DNA of 64,000 nucleotides from Hyphomicrobium sp. LHD-15 (GCF_031157355.1 NZ_JAVIFT010000007.1:124001-188000); one strand, 5' to 3'; positions 44,102 through 53,369 are shown, counted from the first letter of the stretch. Translations and numbers: made by a program. The notes: generated by a model not told the origin, from the letters alone.

Positions 44102-45238
44102 ATGGTACATCTGACCCACGATCGTCTCTCCGAGCTTATCGGATCGATCTACGACTGTGTACTGGCCGTCGAAAAATGGCCGGCAACCTTGTCTGCGATC
44201 GGAGGAGAGTTGGGCTATGCCACGAGCTTGATTTCGGTTCACAGTGCAGCGACCGCGGCTATGACACTTCATGCCCACTTCGGAATAGACCAAGCGTGGT
44301 TGGACGCGATGCCGTCTTATGGTGCCGAGGCCATGCAGCTCTGGGGCGGACCTCAAAGAATACCGGACTTCCCTCTTGAAGAGCCGATCGTTCAGTCTCA
44401 GGTCACGTCCCGTTCACAGTGGCCTCAGAATGCATATTACCGAGACATCGGTGCGCCCCGCGGGTTTCACGACGTCGTAATGATAACGTTGGTGCGCGAT
44501 AGCCGCACGATAGGCGTCGTCGCCTTTGGTCGGCTCACCGAAAGAGGTGATATTCGCGACGACGAACTGGATGTTCTACGTTTATTGGCGCCTCACCTTC
44601 GACGTGCGGTCATCATAGGTGGACTGCTCGAGCAGGAGGCCACAGCAGCATCCAAGTTCTCGGACATTCTCGAGAACGTGCAGGCTGGCATCGTACTCGT
44701 GGATGAGGACTGTCGCATCGTTCACGCGAACGCCGCGGGACACTCTATGCTCGCTAAGGGTGATCCAATTCACATTCTGGATGGTCGAGTAACAACAGCT
44801 CATGCGCTGACGAGCGCCGTCCTTAAAGATGCAGTTGGCCAGGCCGCAAGACAGGAAATTGCTCTCGAACAACGAAGCATCGATATCCCGGCACGCTTCA
44901 CAAATGGCGCGCCTACGGTCCTGCAAGTCCTGCCGCTACGTCGACGAGCCATTCGAGGCGGGATGGAGCAAAGCACCGTCGCAGCGATATTTGTAGCAAG
45001 CGCTGCAGATCCGCCCAGGTTGGCAAACGTATTGGCGCTTCTCCACGGGCTAACGCCGGCGGAAACTCGCGTCTTCGAGATGGTCGTAGAGGGCAAGGCG
45101 CCCGCCGAAATTTCCGAGTCCCTCGGGGTGTCCGTCGCTACGGTCAAAACCCATCTGGGCCGCGTATTCGAAAAAACGGGCTGCTCTCGCCAAGCGGAGC
45201 TCGTCGCGATGGCTGGAACGGTCAATCTCATGATCTAA
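44102..45238 (+). CDS. LuxR-type regulator, third of three 378-aa paralogues
   Basis: Again exactly 378 residues, starting 35 bases after the receptor stop on the same strand, so likely co-transcribed with it. Sensor region begins LSELIGSIYDCVLAVEKWPATL; PAS-like part ILENVQAGIVLVDEDCRIVHANAAG; C-terminal helix-turn-helix LTPAETRVFEMVVEGKAPAEI and TVKTHLGRVFEKTGCSRQAEL. The gene ends 45 bases before a truncated recombinase copy, so the duplicated regulator may have reached its place by recombination. Confidence 0.82.
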   Translation: MVHLTHDRLSELIGSIYDCVLAVEKWPATLSAIGGELGYATSLISVHSAATAAMTLHAHFGIDQAWLDAMPSYGAEAMQLWGGPQRIPDFPLEEPIVQSQVTSRSQWPQNAYYRDIGAPRGFHDVVMITLVRDSRTIGVVAFGRLTERGDIRDDELDVLRLLAPHLRRAVIIGGLLEQEATAASKFSDILENVQAGIVLVDEDCRIVHANAAGHSMLAKGDPIHILDGRVTTAHALTSAVLKDAVGQAARQEIALEQRSIDIPARFTNGAPTVLQVLPLRRRAIRGGMEQSTVAAIFVASAADPPRLANVLALLHGLTPAETRVFEMVVEGKAPAEISESLGVSVATVKTHLGRVFEKTGCSRQAELVAMAGTVNLMI

Positions 45239-45283
45239 TGAAGCTCGGAGCAGCTGTTTGTCTCTCAGCAAAGGAGACAGACC

Positions 45284-45853
45284 ATGGAAGACCATCTTAG
45301 TGCACCTAATGCTACCGAACCGTCTGTCAAGACCGCTCGCGTCCCCTGGAACAAGGGCAAGCTGGTGGGCGCGAAGCCGCCCTTGCGCCCGAGCCACGTC
45401 TGGTCGATCCGGACCAAGCTCCAAATCGAGGGCAAGAAAAGAGACCTTGCTCTCTTCAACCTGGCGATCGACAGCAAGCTTCGTGGCTGTGACGTAGTTG
45501 CCGTCCGCGTAGATGATGTTGCGCCGAGCGGATACTCGATGGATCGCGCAACAATCCGACAGAAGAAGACTGGCGGACCTGTACGGTTTGAGCTGACCGA
45601 TCAGACACGCCAGGCCATCGACGAGTATCTCCGCTTGACTGGACGCAAACCGGACCAATTCCTATTCAGTGGTCGTGGCGACAAAGGTGGGCTGACAACG
45701 CGGCAGTATGCTCGCCTGGTTTTTGAGTGGATCGCCAGCATCGGCCTCGACCCGGCCAAGTTCGGTACCCACTCGCTACGGCGCACGAAGGCCGTGCTGT
45801 TCTATCGCCGCACCGGTAACCTGCGCGCCGATGCGCGAGCGGAGGGCGATTGA
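45284..45853 (+). pseudogene. Truncated copy of the short tyrosine recombinase
   Basis: About 90% identical by eye to the recombinase at 11136-11762 from VPWNKGKLVGAKPPLRPSHV through RRTGNLRA, in opposite orientation. After NLRA the sequences part: this copy runs DARAEGD and stops, losing the LLLGHSK His and the VRYPGIE Tyr nucleophile. It keeps a Shine-Dalgarno (AAAGGAGAC) and could be translated, but would be catalytically dead. The breakpoint marks a rearrangement. Confidence 0.8.
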
Positions 45854-46202
45854 GCAAGTAATCGGCTGCAGTCCCGCCGCGCGAATTGGTATCGAAAAAA
45901 AATCTGCGGGTGTCTGAGCACGGCGATAAGCCTACTGCTCCGCGAGAGTCCGCTCAACCGAGCAGGCTATCGGGTGGTGGACCCGGTGAGCCTCGATCGA
46001 CGCGAAGTCTCGATTCATAGGGGAAGAATCGTCTTCGGCTTGGCCGAGAAAGCGGTCATTGCTTAGCCGTAGGATCGTGGTCAGTCCTATACTGGAGCTG
46101 CGTCTGCTACTGCGATAATTGTGGACTTGGGCGGATTGCTGCAGTGTCCCAGGCTCTCTCCGCAATGTGGATAAAGAAAAGCGCTTGGCAGCCGGTCGCT
46201 AA
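45854..46202. other. Intergenic region after the recombinase copy
   Basis: No gene or strong motif seen. Short frames have no support. It probably contains decayed sequence belonging to the rearrangement. Confidence 0.4.
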
Positions 46203-46604
46203 TCACGAAGGCGGATCCAGCTTGGCATAGGCTTCGATCTCGACCTTTTGCCACGGACGCAGCATGGACGTGACCTGAACCAGGGTGCTCGCTGGGCGGA
46301 CCTTGTCGAAACGCTCGAGGTGCGCACGAGCGACGTCCTCGGCATCATTGATATCTCGCAGATAGACGACGGTCCGGACAACGTGATCGAGCCCCCCTCC
46401 CGCTTCGCCAAGAGCCTTTTCGATTATGTCGAGTGCCGCGCGAGCTTGCGTGAAGGCATCGCTTTTATCGTGCGAGGCTGGGGCGCAGGTTCCAGATACA
46501 TGGATATCTTCCCCGGCGCGTACAGCCCGCGAATAGCCAAAAACGGATTCGTAAGCGCCGCCCGAGGAAATGTTCGTGCGGGCAGTTTTGGATGTTTTCG
46601 CCAT
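46203..46604 (-). CDS. RidA-family enamine/imine deaminase
   Basis: A 133-residue RidA/YjgF-like protein: SRAVRAGEDIHVSGTCA, QARAALDIIEKALGEAGGGLDHVVRTVVYLRDI, and the C-terminal VQVTSMLRPWQKVEIEAYA with the active-site-proximal Glu. The family hydrolyses reactive imine/enamine intermediates released by amino-acid and amine oxidases. GAGGGAG precedes the chosen ATG, and the start is 31 bases after the FAD oxidoreductase gene on the same strand, so it would clear the imine made by that enzyme. The usual Arg around residue 105 of RidA appears to be replaced in the RPAST segment region; activity not certain. Confidence 0.82.
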   Translation of the reverse strand: MAKTSKTARTNISSGGAYESVFGYSRAVRAGEDIHVSGTCAPASHDKSDAFTQARAALDIIEKALGEAGGGLDHVVRTVVYLRDINDAEDVARAHLERFDKVRPASTLVQVTSMLRPWQKVEIEAYAKLDPPS

Positions 46605-46635
46605 GCGGCGGTCTCCCTCAAGTTTGTTGTTGGAT

Positions 46636-48021
46636 CTAAAGCTTCGTCGCATCGCGGAAGCGGTACCAAGTCTCGACGACTGGCACAGCGCGTTTTGCGA
46701 TGGGATGAACCGGAAAGCTCGGAAAGACGAGGTCGTCGAACGACGTGCGCCCTTCGCTCCGGCCGAGGAGCTGCAGCGCGATTCTGTTGCCGAAATAGGT
46801 TGCCCGCGAGACGCCCGTCCCGCAGTAACCGAGCGCATAGTAGAGGCCGGCCGCCGTTCGGCCGAGATGCGGAACTTCGTCGTAGGTGTATCCGATCATA
46901 CCATCCCAGGCGTGGGAGATCTGTACGTCGGCGAGATCTGGGAAAACATGCAGCATGTCGCGCGCCAAGTGGCGGAATGCCAACGGCGACGTGTTGTTGG
47001 CCAACCGCCCGACCCGGCCGCCCCAGATCACGCGGCGCTCTCCGGGTGCTGCGCGGAAATAGTAGAACACGCGGTTGGTGTTTCCGTAGACGCGGTTCTT
47101 CGGCATGAGGCGGGAGAACGTCGCTTCCGGAATTTGACCGGTTGCAATCAGTCCCGAGCCGATGGGCACGATGCGGCGACCTAGTTCCGGGACAAGGCCA
47201 TCCGTATATCCGTTGGTAGCGATAATGACGTCTCGTGCTGCGATGGTGCCGAGCGGTGTCGTGACCGAATATCCGCCATCGCCATTCGAAGAGATGTCCT
47301 GCGCGGCGGCATTTCCGGCGATGTGTCCCCCGGCTTCCTGAATTCGCTGTATGAGGCCTGCGTGATAGAGACCCGGATGCAGCGAAGCATCCTGCGGCAG
47401 AATCGAGCCACCATGAAAGACGTCGGTTCCGATCTCGGTTTGCTGCTCGCTCCTAGGCACCATGAAGCTCTCGACACCGGCGATCTGACGTAGATCTTCC
47501 ATGTCCCGCGCCATGGCTTCGTAGTGTTCCGGCTGCACCGCGGCCCGGAAGCGCCCGCAGCGCGTGAAATGGCAATCGATCTTCTCTGTCTCGATCAGAT
47601 GCTCGATGTGGTCGAGCATGCGGACGCCTTCGCGCAGCATCGCTTCGGCCTTTGCACGCCCGCGCAATTCGATCAGCCGCTTAACGCGGAATTTCTGATT
47701 GCCGCTGCCGATCTGCCCACCGTTGCGCGTGCTGGCTCCGAAGCCCGGGTCGCCTCGCTCAAGCACGACCACGTCGCGTCCGTTGCGGAGAAGAGTGAGT
47801 GCCGCCGAAAGGCCGGTGAATCCAGAGCCGACGACGACAACGTCTGTTTGTCTCGGAAGCAGCAAGGAAACGCGGGGACGCGGCGCCGCCTCCCACCAGT
47901 AGGGCCGATAGGTGATCCCCGTCGATACGGGTAAGCCACCACGCGCGAGGTGAGCCGCGCTTGGTCCGGGGAATTCCGCTTCGTCTCTCGTTTTGATGTC
48001 CAGCTTGACGTCGGAATTCAC
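46636..48021 (-). CDS. FAD-dependent amine oxidase, PuuB/DAO-like
   Basis: A 461-residue D-amino-acid-oxidase-fold flavoprotein. The dinucleotide motif DVVVVGSGFTGLSAALTL (about residue 55) is followed by VLERGDPGFGASTRNGGQIG, and the C-terminal AGLYYALGYCGTGVSRATYFG closes the FAD site. By pattern it belongs with gamma-glutamylputrescine oxidase (PuuB) and N-methyl amino acid oxidases. I placed the start at the GTG (VNSDVKLDIKTRDE) because CAGGAG lies six bases before it; the ATG two codons upstream abuts the Shine-Dalgarno. Divergent from the glutamine-synthetase-like gene across a shared palindrome. Probable role: oxidising a gamma-glutamyl amine or N-alkyl glutamate. Confidence 0.82.
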   Translation of the reverse strand: MNSDVKLDIKTRDEAEFPGPSAAHLARGGLPVSTGITYRPYWWEAAPRPRVSLLLPRQTDVVVVGSGFTGLSAALTLLRNGRDVVVLERGDPGFGASTRNGGQIGSGNQKFRVKRLIELRGRAKAEAMLREGVRMLDHIEHLIETEKIDCHFTRCGRFRAAVQPEHYEAMARDMEDLRQIAGVESFMVPRSEQQTEIGTDVFHGGSILPQDASLHPGLYHAGLIQRIQEAGGHIAGNAAAQDISSNGDGGYSVTTPLGTIAARDVIIATNGYTDGLVPELGRRIVPIGSGLIATGQIPEATFSRLMPKNRVYGNTNRVFYYFRAAPGERRVIWGGRVGRLANNTSPLAFRHLARDMLHVFPDLADVQISHAWDGMIGYTYDEVPHLGRTAAGLYYALGYCGTGVSRATYFGNRIALQLLGRSEGRTSFDDLVFPSFPVHPIAKRAVPVVETWYRFRDATKL

Positions 48022-48062
48022 GTGCATCTCCTGAAAGTGATGTTTCTCTACATACAAATATA

Positions 48063-48077
48063 TTGCATCTTATGCAA
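48063..48077. promoter_or_regulatory. Palindromic operator between the oxidase and ligase genes
   Basis: TTGCATCTTATGCAA: a 6-bp perfect inverted repeat around CTT. It lies 42 bases upstream of the oxidase start and about 100 bases upstream of the GS-like gene. A site matching at 13 of 15 positions lies in front of the permease/regulator pair (53394-53408). Probable binding site of the PuuR-like regulator encoded at 52592. Confidence 0.65.
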
Positions 48078-48176
48078 GTATGAGGTACGAGAATTTCAAC
48101 GGAGCGGGCCACCAAACGCAGCGGCCACACAAAAAGCTCTCGGCACTCGGGAAGAAGCGAGCAGGGAAGGATCAAC

Positions 48177-49571
48177 ATGACGATCGCGCATTGGGATTGG
48201 CGTAACTCGCCTGGACAGCTGGTGGCGCCGCAAAATCTCGACGTTGAAAAGGCCAAGCAGTTCCTCGCGCAGCATCAAGTGCGCTACGTCCTCGCCCAGT
48301 TTGTCGACATATACGGTGTCGCGAAGAGCAAGGCCGTTCCTGTCGATCATCTCGACGACATCATCACCGATGGCGTGGGCTTTGCGGGTGGCGGCGTGTT
48401 TGGCATGCGGCTAGCGCCGCACGAGGCCGAATACATGCTGGTTGGCGACCTCTCGACATTGAGCCTCATTCCATGGGCGCCCGGCTATGCGCGAGTGATG
48501 GGAACAGGCGCCGTTTCGGGCCGGCCGCACCCTATCGACACACGCAACATTTTGAAGACGCAGGTTGCTCGCCTCGCCGAGCGCGGATGGATCTTGAATA
48601 CCGGTATCGAACCGGAATTCAGCCTGCTCGAGCGCACGGCCGATGGCTCGGTCGTTCCGTTCGATTCCACGGATGTTCTGCAGAAGCCCGCATATGACTA
48701 CCGCGGTCTATCGCGCGTTCGGGTGTTTCTTGAACGCGTTACCGAGAGCCTGCAGGCGCTCGGGATTGATGTCTATCAGATCGATCACGAGGACGGGAAC
48801 GGCCAGTACGAGATCAATTTCAAGTATGCCGATGCGCTGACTTCGGCCGACCAGATCATCCTGTTCAAGATGGCGGCGGCGGAAATCGCTCACGAGCTTG
48901 GCGCCATCTGCTCGTTCATGCCGAAACCCAAGAGTTCGACCACCGGCAATGGCATGCACATCCATTGCTCCATTGCCGATGCGTCGGGCCGTAATCTCTT
49001 TCACGACCCGTCTGACAACCGCGGGATGGGGTTATCGCAGCTCGCTTATCATTTTGTGGCGGGTGTTCTGAAACACGCGGCGCCGCTCACGGCGCTGCTC
49101 GCCCCGAGTGTCAACTCCTATAAGCGGCTCGTGGTGGGGCGTACGGCGTCAGGTACGACCTGGGCGCCGGTATTCGTGGCATATGGAGACAACAACCGCA
49201 CCGCCATGGTGCGTATCCCGTACGGTCGCATCGAGATCCGTACCGGAGATTCGGGGATGAACCCCTATCTCGCGCAAGCTGCGATCATCGCCGCGGGGCT
49301 CGATGGCATTGACCGCAAGCTCGATCCCGGCGAGCCGCACAACATCAACTTTTACGCGCTCACCCCAGATGAGATCTCGCGGCGGAATATCGAGACGCTT
49401 CCCCAGTCGCTTCATGAAGCGATCGAAGCGTTGTCGCGGTGCGAGCTGATGCGCAACGCCCTCGGCGCCGACTTCATCGACGAGTTCGTGGGCCTCAAAC
49501 GCGAGGAGTGGATCGACTATCACCGTCACGTCTCCGATTGGGAGGTGAAGCGGTACCTCAACTTCTTCTAG
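48177..49571 (+). CDS. Glutamine-synthetase-like gamma-glutamylamide ligase (GMAS/GlnT type)
   Basis: A 464-residue type III glutamine synthetase homologue. Family landmarks: RYVLAQFVDIYGVAKSKAVP, EPEFSLLE with catalytic Glu, IDHEDGNGQYEINFKYADAL, NGMHIHCSI, and YGRIEIRTGDSGMNPYLAQAAI. In methylotrophs this branch is gamma-glutamylmethylamide synthetase, which joins a primary amine to glutamate using ATP; relatives act on isopropylamine or anilines. A GS of nitrogen assimilation is unlikely because mgsABC-like genes follow directly. Divergent from the FAD oxidase. First gene of a four-gene operon. Confidence 0.85.
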   Translation: MTIAHWDWRNSPGQLVAPQNLDVEKAKQFLAQHQVRYVLAQFVDIYGVAKSKAVPVDHLDDIITDGVGFAGGGVFGMRLAPHEAEYMLVGDLSTLSLIPWAPGYARVMGTGAVSGRPHPIDTRNILKTQVARLAERGWILNTGIEPEFSLLERTADGSVVPFDSTDVLQKPAYDYRGLSRVRVFLERVTESLQALGIDVYQIDHEDGNGQYEINFKYADALTSADQIILFKMAAAEIAHELGAICSFMPKPKSSTTGNGMHIHCSIADASGRNLFHDPSDNRGMGLSQLAYHFVAGVLKHAAPLTALLAPSVNSYKRLVVGRTASGTTWAPVFVAYGDNNRTAMVRIPYGRIEIRTGDSGMNPYLAQAAIIAAGLDGIDRKLDPGEPHNINFYALTPDEISRRNIETLPQSLHEAIEALSRCELMRNALGADFIDEFVGLKREEWIDYHRHVSDWEVKRYLNFF

Positions 49572-49600
49572 TCACCGGCCGAATACAAGGAGAGATCAAG

Positions 49601-50500
49601 ATGTGTGGAATTGCCGGTCTATTCATTAAAGATGCCAAGCTCGAACCGGAGCTTGGATCCCTGCTTGCGCAGATGACGTCGACTCTTTGCAGCCGCGGTC
49701 CGGATTCTGCGGGCTTTGCCATTTACAGCCGCGGCGCAGGAAGCCGCGCAAAGCTCACGATCTCAGGGCCGTCTGCCGGGTTCGATATCGGTGCCGTCGG
49801 CGAGAGGCTCGCTGCCGCCTTGGGGCATGATGCCACGAGTGCCGTCCGTTACTCGCATGCGATTATCACGCTGGCGCACGACGATGTCGAACGGGCTGAG
49901 CAGTGGCTTGCCGAGAACCATCCCGAAATCACCGTCATGAGTGGCGGGAAAAGCCTCGAGATCTACAAGGAGGTCGGTTATCCGGATGACGTCGCCAAGT
50001 CGTTTGGCATTGCGGGCATATCGGGGACGCACGGCATTTCTCACACGCGGATGGCGACCGAGTCCGCTGTCACCACGAACGGCGCTCATCCATTCTCGAC
50101 TGGTCCCGATCAGTGCCTCGTTCACAACGGCTCGCTCTCGAACCATGCCTCTTTACGCCGGGAGCTTCGGCGCGAAGGGATCAAGATCCGAACCGAAAAC
50201 GACTCCGAGGTCGCGGCCGCATATCTCACCAAGCAGATGCGTGACGGCCAAACGCTCGGCGAAGCGCTGAAATCCAGCCTCGACGATCTCGATGGCTTCT
50301 TCACGTTCGTCGTCGGTACAGAGCGCGGTTTCGGTGTTCTGCGCGATCCCATCGCCTGCAAGCCTGCGGTGATGGCGGAGACCGATCGCTATGTCGCGTT
50401 CGCCTCCGAATACAAGAGCCTCACCTGCCTCCCCGAGATTGCCAAGGCGAAAGTCTGGGAGCCAAAGCCCGCCACCGTCTATTTCTGGGAGCACGCCTGA
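49601..50500 (+). CDS. mgsA: Class II glutamine amidotransferase, MgsA/GlxB-like
   Basis: A 299-residue Ntn-hydrolase domain. The chain opens MCGIAGLF, so Cys2 becomes the N-terminal nucleophile; HTRMATESAVTTNGAHPF and VHNGSLSNHASLRREL form the glutamine pocket. AGGAGA precedes the ATG. In N-methylglutamate synthase the A subunit corresponds to the amidotransferase domain of glutamate synthase. An upstream extension of the frame into the previous gene is spurious. The stop overlaps the next start (TGATG). Confidence 0.85.
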   Translation: MCGIAGLFIKDAKLEPELGSLLAQMTSTLCSRGPDSAGFAIYSRGAGSRAKLTISGPSAGFDIGAVGERLAAALGHDATSAVRYSHAIITLAHDDVERAEQWLAENHPEITVMSGGKSLEIYKEVGYPDDVAKSFGIAGISGTHGISHTRMATESAVTTNGAHPFSTGPDQCLVHNGSLSNHASLRRELRREGIKIRTENDSEVAAAYLTKQMRDGQTLGEALKSSLDDLDGFFTFVVGTERGFGVLRDPIACKPAVMAETDRYVAFASEYKSLTCLPEIAKAKVWEPKPATVYFWEHA

Positions 50501-51189
50501 TGTCGACATTCGATCTGACCAAGTCATCGGTGCGGGAGCTGAACGCGGCGCTGCACACGCTCAAGGATGACACCAACGATACCCTGTGGAGCGTGCTCAA
50601 TCCCAATGGCGAACACTCGATTGCTGCGGGTGTCGATGCGGCCGTTGCAATCAATGTGCAGGGCAGCGTCGGTTACTTCTGTGGCGGCATGAACAAGCGC
50701 GCCAACATTGTCGTCGATGGCAGCGCCGGGCAGGGCGTCGGCGAGAACATGATGTCGGGGCGCATTCACGTCAAAGGGGATGCGAGCCAGAGCGCGGGCG
50801 CGACGGGCCGCGGTGGCCTGCTGATTGTCGACGGAAATGCGTCGGCGCGCTGCGGCATCTCGATGAAGGGCATCGATATCATCGTTAAAGGCGATGTCGG
50901 GCACTTATCGGCATTCATGGGGCAGAACGGGCGCCTTGTCGTGTTCGGTGAAGCGGGCGAGGCGCTTGGGGATTCGATCTATGAGGCGCGTCTGTTCGTT
51001 AGGGGCCCGGTAGCCGGACTTGGCGCCGACTGCATCGAGAAGCCGATGCGCGATGAGCACAAAGCCGAACTTATCGAGTTGCTGGCGGCATCCGGACAAG
51101 ATCACAAGGTCGATGTCGCCGAGTTCCGCCGCTACGGATCGGCGCGCAAGCTTTACAACTTCAACATCGACAACGCCGGAGCCTACTGA
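50500..51189 (+). CDS. mgsB: Glutamate-synthase C-terminal-domain protein, MgsB/GlxC-like
   Basis: A 229-residue right-handed beta-helix (GXGXG) protein: repeated Gly motifs in VVDGSAGQGVGENMMSGRIHVKGDASQSAGATGRGG and GHLSAFMGQNGRLVVFGEAGEALGDSIYEA (partial strings IVDGNASARCGISMKGID and RLVVFGEAGEALGDSIYEA). It is the separate-gene equivalent of the C-terminal domain of glutamate synthase, and is the B subunit of N-methylglutamate synthase or GlxC in rhizobia. Start and stop overlap with both neighbours, implying equal expression of the three subunits. Confidence 0.85.
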   Translation: MSTFDLTKSSVRELNAALHTLKDDTNDTLWSVLNPNGEHSIAAGVDAAVAINVQGSVGYFCGGMNKRANIVVDGSAGQGVGENMMSGRIHVKGDASQSAGATGRGGLLIVDGNASARCGISMKGIDIIVKGDVGHLSAFMGQNGRLVVFGEAGEALGDSIYEARLFVRGPVAGLGADCIEKPMRDEHKAELIELLAASGQDHKVDVAEFRRYGSARKLYNFNIDNAGAY

Positions 51190-52520
51190 TGACCAGCCAC
51201 GAACGAAACTGGGTGCCTACCACTCCGCGGAAGTCGGCAACCTTCGACGACTACACTCTATCCGAGATCCGGCGCGCCTCGCTCACGGGCATTTACGACA
51301 TTCGCGGCGGTGGTTCTAAGCGCCGGCTGCCGAATTTCGACGACCTCGTGTTGCTCGGGGCTTCGATGTCGCGCTATCCGCTCGAGGGATATCGCGAGAA
51401 GTGCGGGACGGATGTAACGCTCGGCACGCGGTTCGCCAAGAAGCCGATTAAGCTGAAGATCCCCGTCACCATCGCGGGCATGAGCTTCGGCTCGCTGTCG
51501 GCGAATGCCAAGGAAGCTCTTGGCCGCGGTGCTTCGCTCGCTGGTACGTCTACCACGACCGGTGATGGCGGCATGACGCCGGAAGAGCGGGGACAGTCCG
51601 AAACTCTCGTCTACCAATACCTGCCCTCGCGGTACGGCATGAATCCGGACGACTTGAGACGAGCGGACGCGATTGAGATCGTCATCGGCCAAGGTGCCAA
51701 GCCTGGCGGCGGCGGTATGCTGCTCGGCCAGAAGATTTCGGACCGCGTGGCCGAGATGCGCCAGCTTCCCAAGGGGATTGACCAGCGTTCTGCGTGCCGG
51801 CATCCCGATTGGACGGGTGCCGACGACCTTGAGATCAAGATCAACGAGTTGCGCGAGATCACCGACTGGGAGAAGCCGATTTATCTCAAAGTTGGCGCCA
51901 GCCGGCCCTATTTCGATGTCGCGCTCGCAGTCAAATCCGGAGCTGACGTGGTCGTGCTTGACGGGATGCAGGGCGGTACTGCCGCCACGCAGGAAGTGTT
52001 CATCGAGCATGTCGGCATTCCGCTTCTCTCGGCCATTCGCCCGGCCGTGCAGGCGCTCCAGGATTTGGGGATGCACCGGAAAGTTCAGCTCGTGGTTTCA
52101 GGTGGCATTCGGAACGGTGCTGATGTCGCCAAGGCTTTGGCTCTAGGCGCGGACGCCGTTGCGATCGGGAGCGCGGCCTTGGTTGCGTTGGGTGACAACG
52201 ATCCCAAGTGGGAAAGGGAGTACGCCAAACTCGGCTCGACGGCGGGTGCTTATGACGACTGGCATGAGGGCCGCGATCCGGCGGGCATCACCACTCAGAC
52301 GCCCGAGTTATCTCAGCGTTTGGATCCGGTCATTGCCGGGCGCCGTCTCGCAAACTACCTCAAAGTGATGACGCTCGAGGCCCAAACCTTGGCGCGCGCT
52401 TGCGGTAAGAACCATCTTCACAATCTGGAGCCGGAAGATCTCGCCGCGCTCACGCTAGATGCGGCCGCGATGGCGCGAATTCCACTCGCTGGAACGAATT
52501 GGATACCTGGCGGCGTCTAA
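51189..52520 (+). CDS. mgsC: FMN-binding glutamate-synthase-like protein, MgsC/GlxD-like
   Basis: A 443-residue TIM-barrel flavoprotein equivalent to the FMN/iron-sulfur domain of glutamate synthase. Visible: KLKIPVTIAGMSFGSLSANA, TTTGDGGMTPEERG, IVIGQGAKPGGGGMLLG, VVLDGMQGGTAATQEVFIEH, and SGGIRNGADVAKALALGADAVAIGSAAL. With MgsA and MgsB it would form N-methylglutamate synthase, transferring an alkylamine to a glutamate skeleton. A glutamate-synthase-like activity on other gamma-glutamyl amides is possible. Followed by a strong terminator. Confidence 0.87.
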   Translation: MTSHERNWVPTTPRKSATFDDYTLSEIRRASLTGIYDIRGGGSKRRLPNFDDLVLLGASMSRYPLEGYREKCGTDVTLGTRFAKKPIKLKIPVTIAGMSFGSLSANAKEALGRGASLAGTSTTTGDGGMTPEERGQSETLVYQYLPSRYGMNPDDLRRADAIEIVIGQGAKPGGGGMLLGQKISDRVAEMRQLPKGIDQRSACRHPDWTGADDLEIKINELREITDWEKPIYLKVGASRPYFDVALAVKSGADVVVLDGMQGGTAATQEVFIEHVGIPLLSAIRPAVQALQDLGMHRKVQLVVSGGIRNGADVAKALALGADAVAIGSAALVALGDNDPKWEREYAKLGSTAGAYDDWHEGRDPAGITTQTPELSQRLDPVIAGRRLANYLKVMTLEAQTLARACGKNHLHNLEPEDLAALTLDAAAMARIPLAGTNWIPGGV

Positions 52521-52542
52521 GTGCAGACGTCTCCCCCCACCT

Positions 52543-52571
52543 GCCGGGGGCGAAAGCTCCCGGCCTTTTTT
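52543..52571 (+). terminator. Rho-independent terminator of the mgs operon
   Basis: GCCGGGGGC (52543-52551), GAAA tetraloop, GCTCCCGGC (52556-52564), one G-T wobble, followed by a C and then a T-run. Located 23 bases after the mgsC stop. Confidence 0.92.
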
Positions 52572-52591
52572 GTTGGCGAAGGTGCCGCCGC

Positions 52592-53299
52592 TTATTCGCT
52601 GTACATGATTATCGATAGAAATCGAGCGTGCTCGTCGAGCAACCGCTCAGGTCCATGGACGACATCGCCTGAAAACGTGAAGGCGTCGCCCGGTTCGAGC
52701 AAATAGGTGAGATCGCCGAAGCGGTACTCCACGCGTCCCTGCAACATATAGATGAACTCAGTGCCGGGGTGGGAAAACCGTGGGTAGGACTGGCTCTTCT
52801 TGTCCATCTCGATGAAGAAGGGATCAAAGAGCTTCTTGGGTCCCTTGTCGTAGGACAGCAGCTTGTAGGTATAGCCATACTTGGTTCCGACGCGGACCAC
52901 CTCCATCTGCTCGCTGCGCTTGACGAGCTGTGCCGTGCCCTTCTTTCCGTCTGTCCTCTTGAACAGATCCGATAGGCCAATGCCCAGGGCGAGGCAGAGA
53001 CGTTCGAGAGCATCCAAGCTCGCCGTTGCCATGCCGTTCTCGATCCGGCTCAGCATTGCGCTTGAAATGCGAGAGCCTGTGCTCAGATCGGCAAGCGTAA
53101 GATTGGCTTCAAGCCGAAGCTGCTTCAGCACCTCACCGATGCGCTTTTCCAACGGTACGTTTGCCGTGTCGTGCGATCGTTGTGATTTAGCTGCCTGAGC
53201 AGCGGGCTGACGAGGGCGGCGCGGCGGCGCGCGCCGCACTCTAGCTTTGACCATGGGTTTTCTCATCGGACGGAGGATGAAGGGATTCTCTGGCCCCAT
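52592..53299 (-). CDS. PuuR-like XRE regulator with C-terminal cupin domain
   Basis: A 235-residue regulator. A basic Pro/Arg-rich N-terminal tail of about 50 residues precedes the helix-turn-helix (about 55-110: VLKQLRLEANLTLADLSTGSRISSAMLSRIENG), then a cupin domain (about 160-230: SHPGTEFIYMLQGRVEYRFG, LEPGDAFTFSGDVVHGP) that probably senses a small ligand. The layout is that of PuuR, the putrescine-responsive repressor. A GGGGGG lies before the first ATG; an internal Met 11 or 15 codons on is possible. Divergent from the permease, convergent with mgsC. Likely controls the whole amine locus through the TTGCAT palindromes. Confidence 0.82.
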   Translation of the reverse strand: MGPENPFILRPMRKPMVKARVRRAPPRRPRQPAAQAAKSQRSHDTANVPLEKRIGEVLKQLRLEANLTLADLSTGSRISSAMLSRIENGMATASLDALERLCLALGIGLSDLFKRTDGKKGTAQLVKRSEQMEVVRVGTKYGYTYKLLSYDKGPKKLFDPFFIEMDKKSQSYPRFSHPGTEFIYMLQGRVEYRFGDLTYLLEPGDAFTFSGDVVHGPERLLDEHARFLSIIMYSE

Positions 53300-53369
53300 T
53301 CTGCCCCCCTAGCCGCTGACTTTGCAACTCGGGCTATCTCTTAGATGAGTTGCCGATGAGGCAAAAAAC

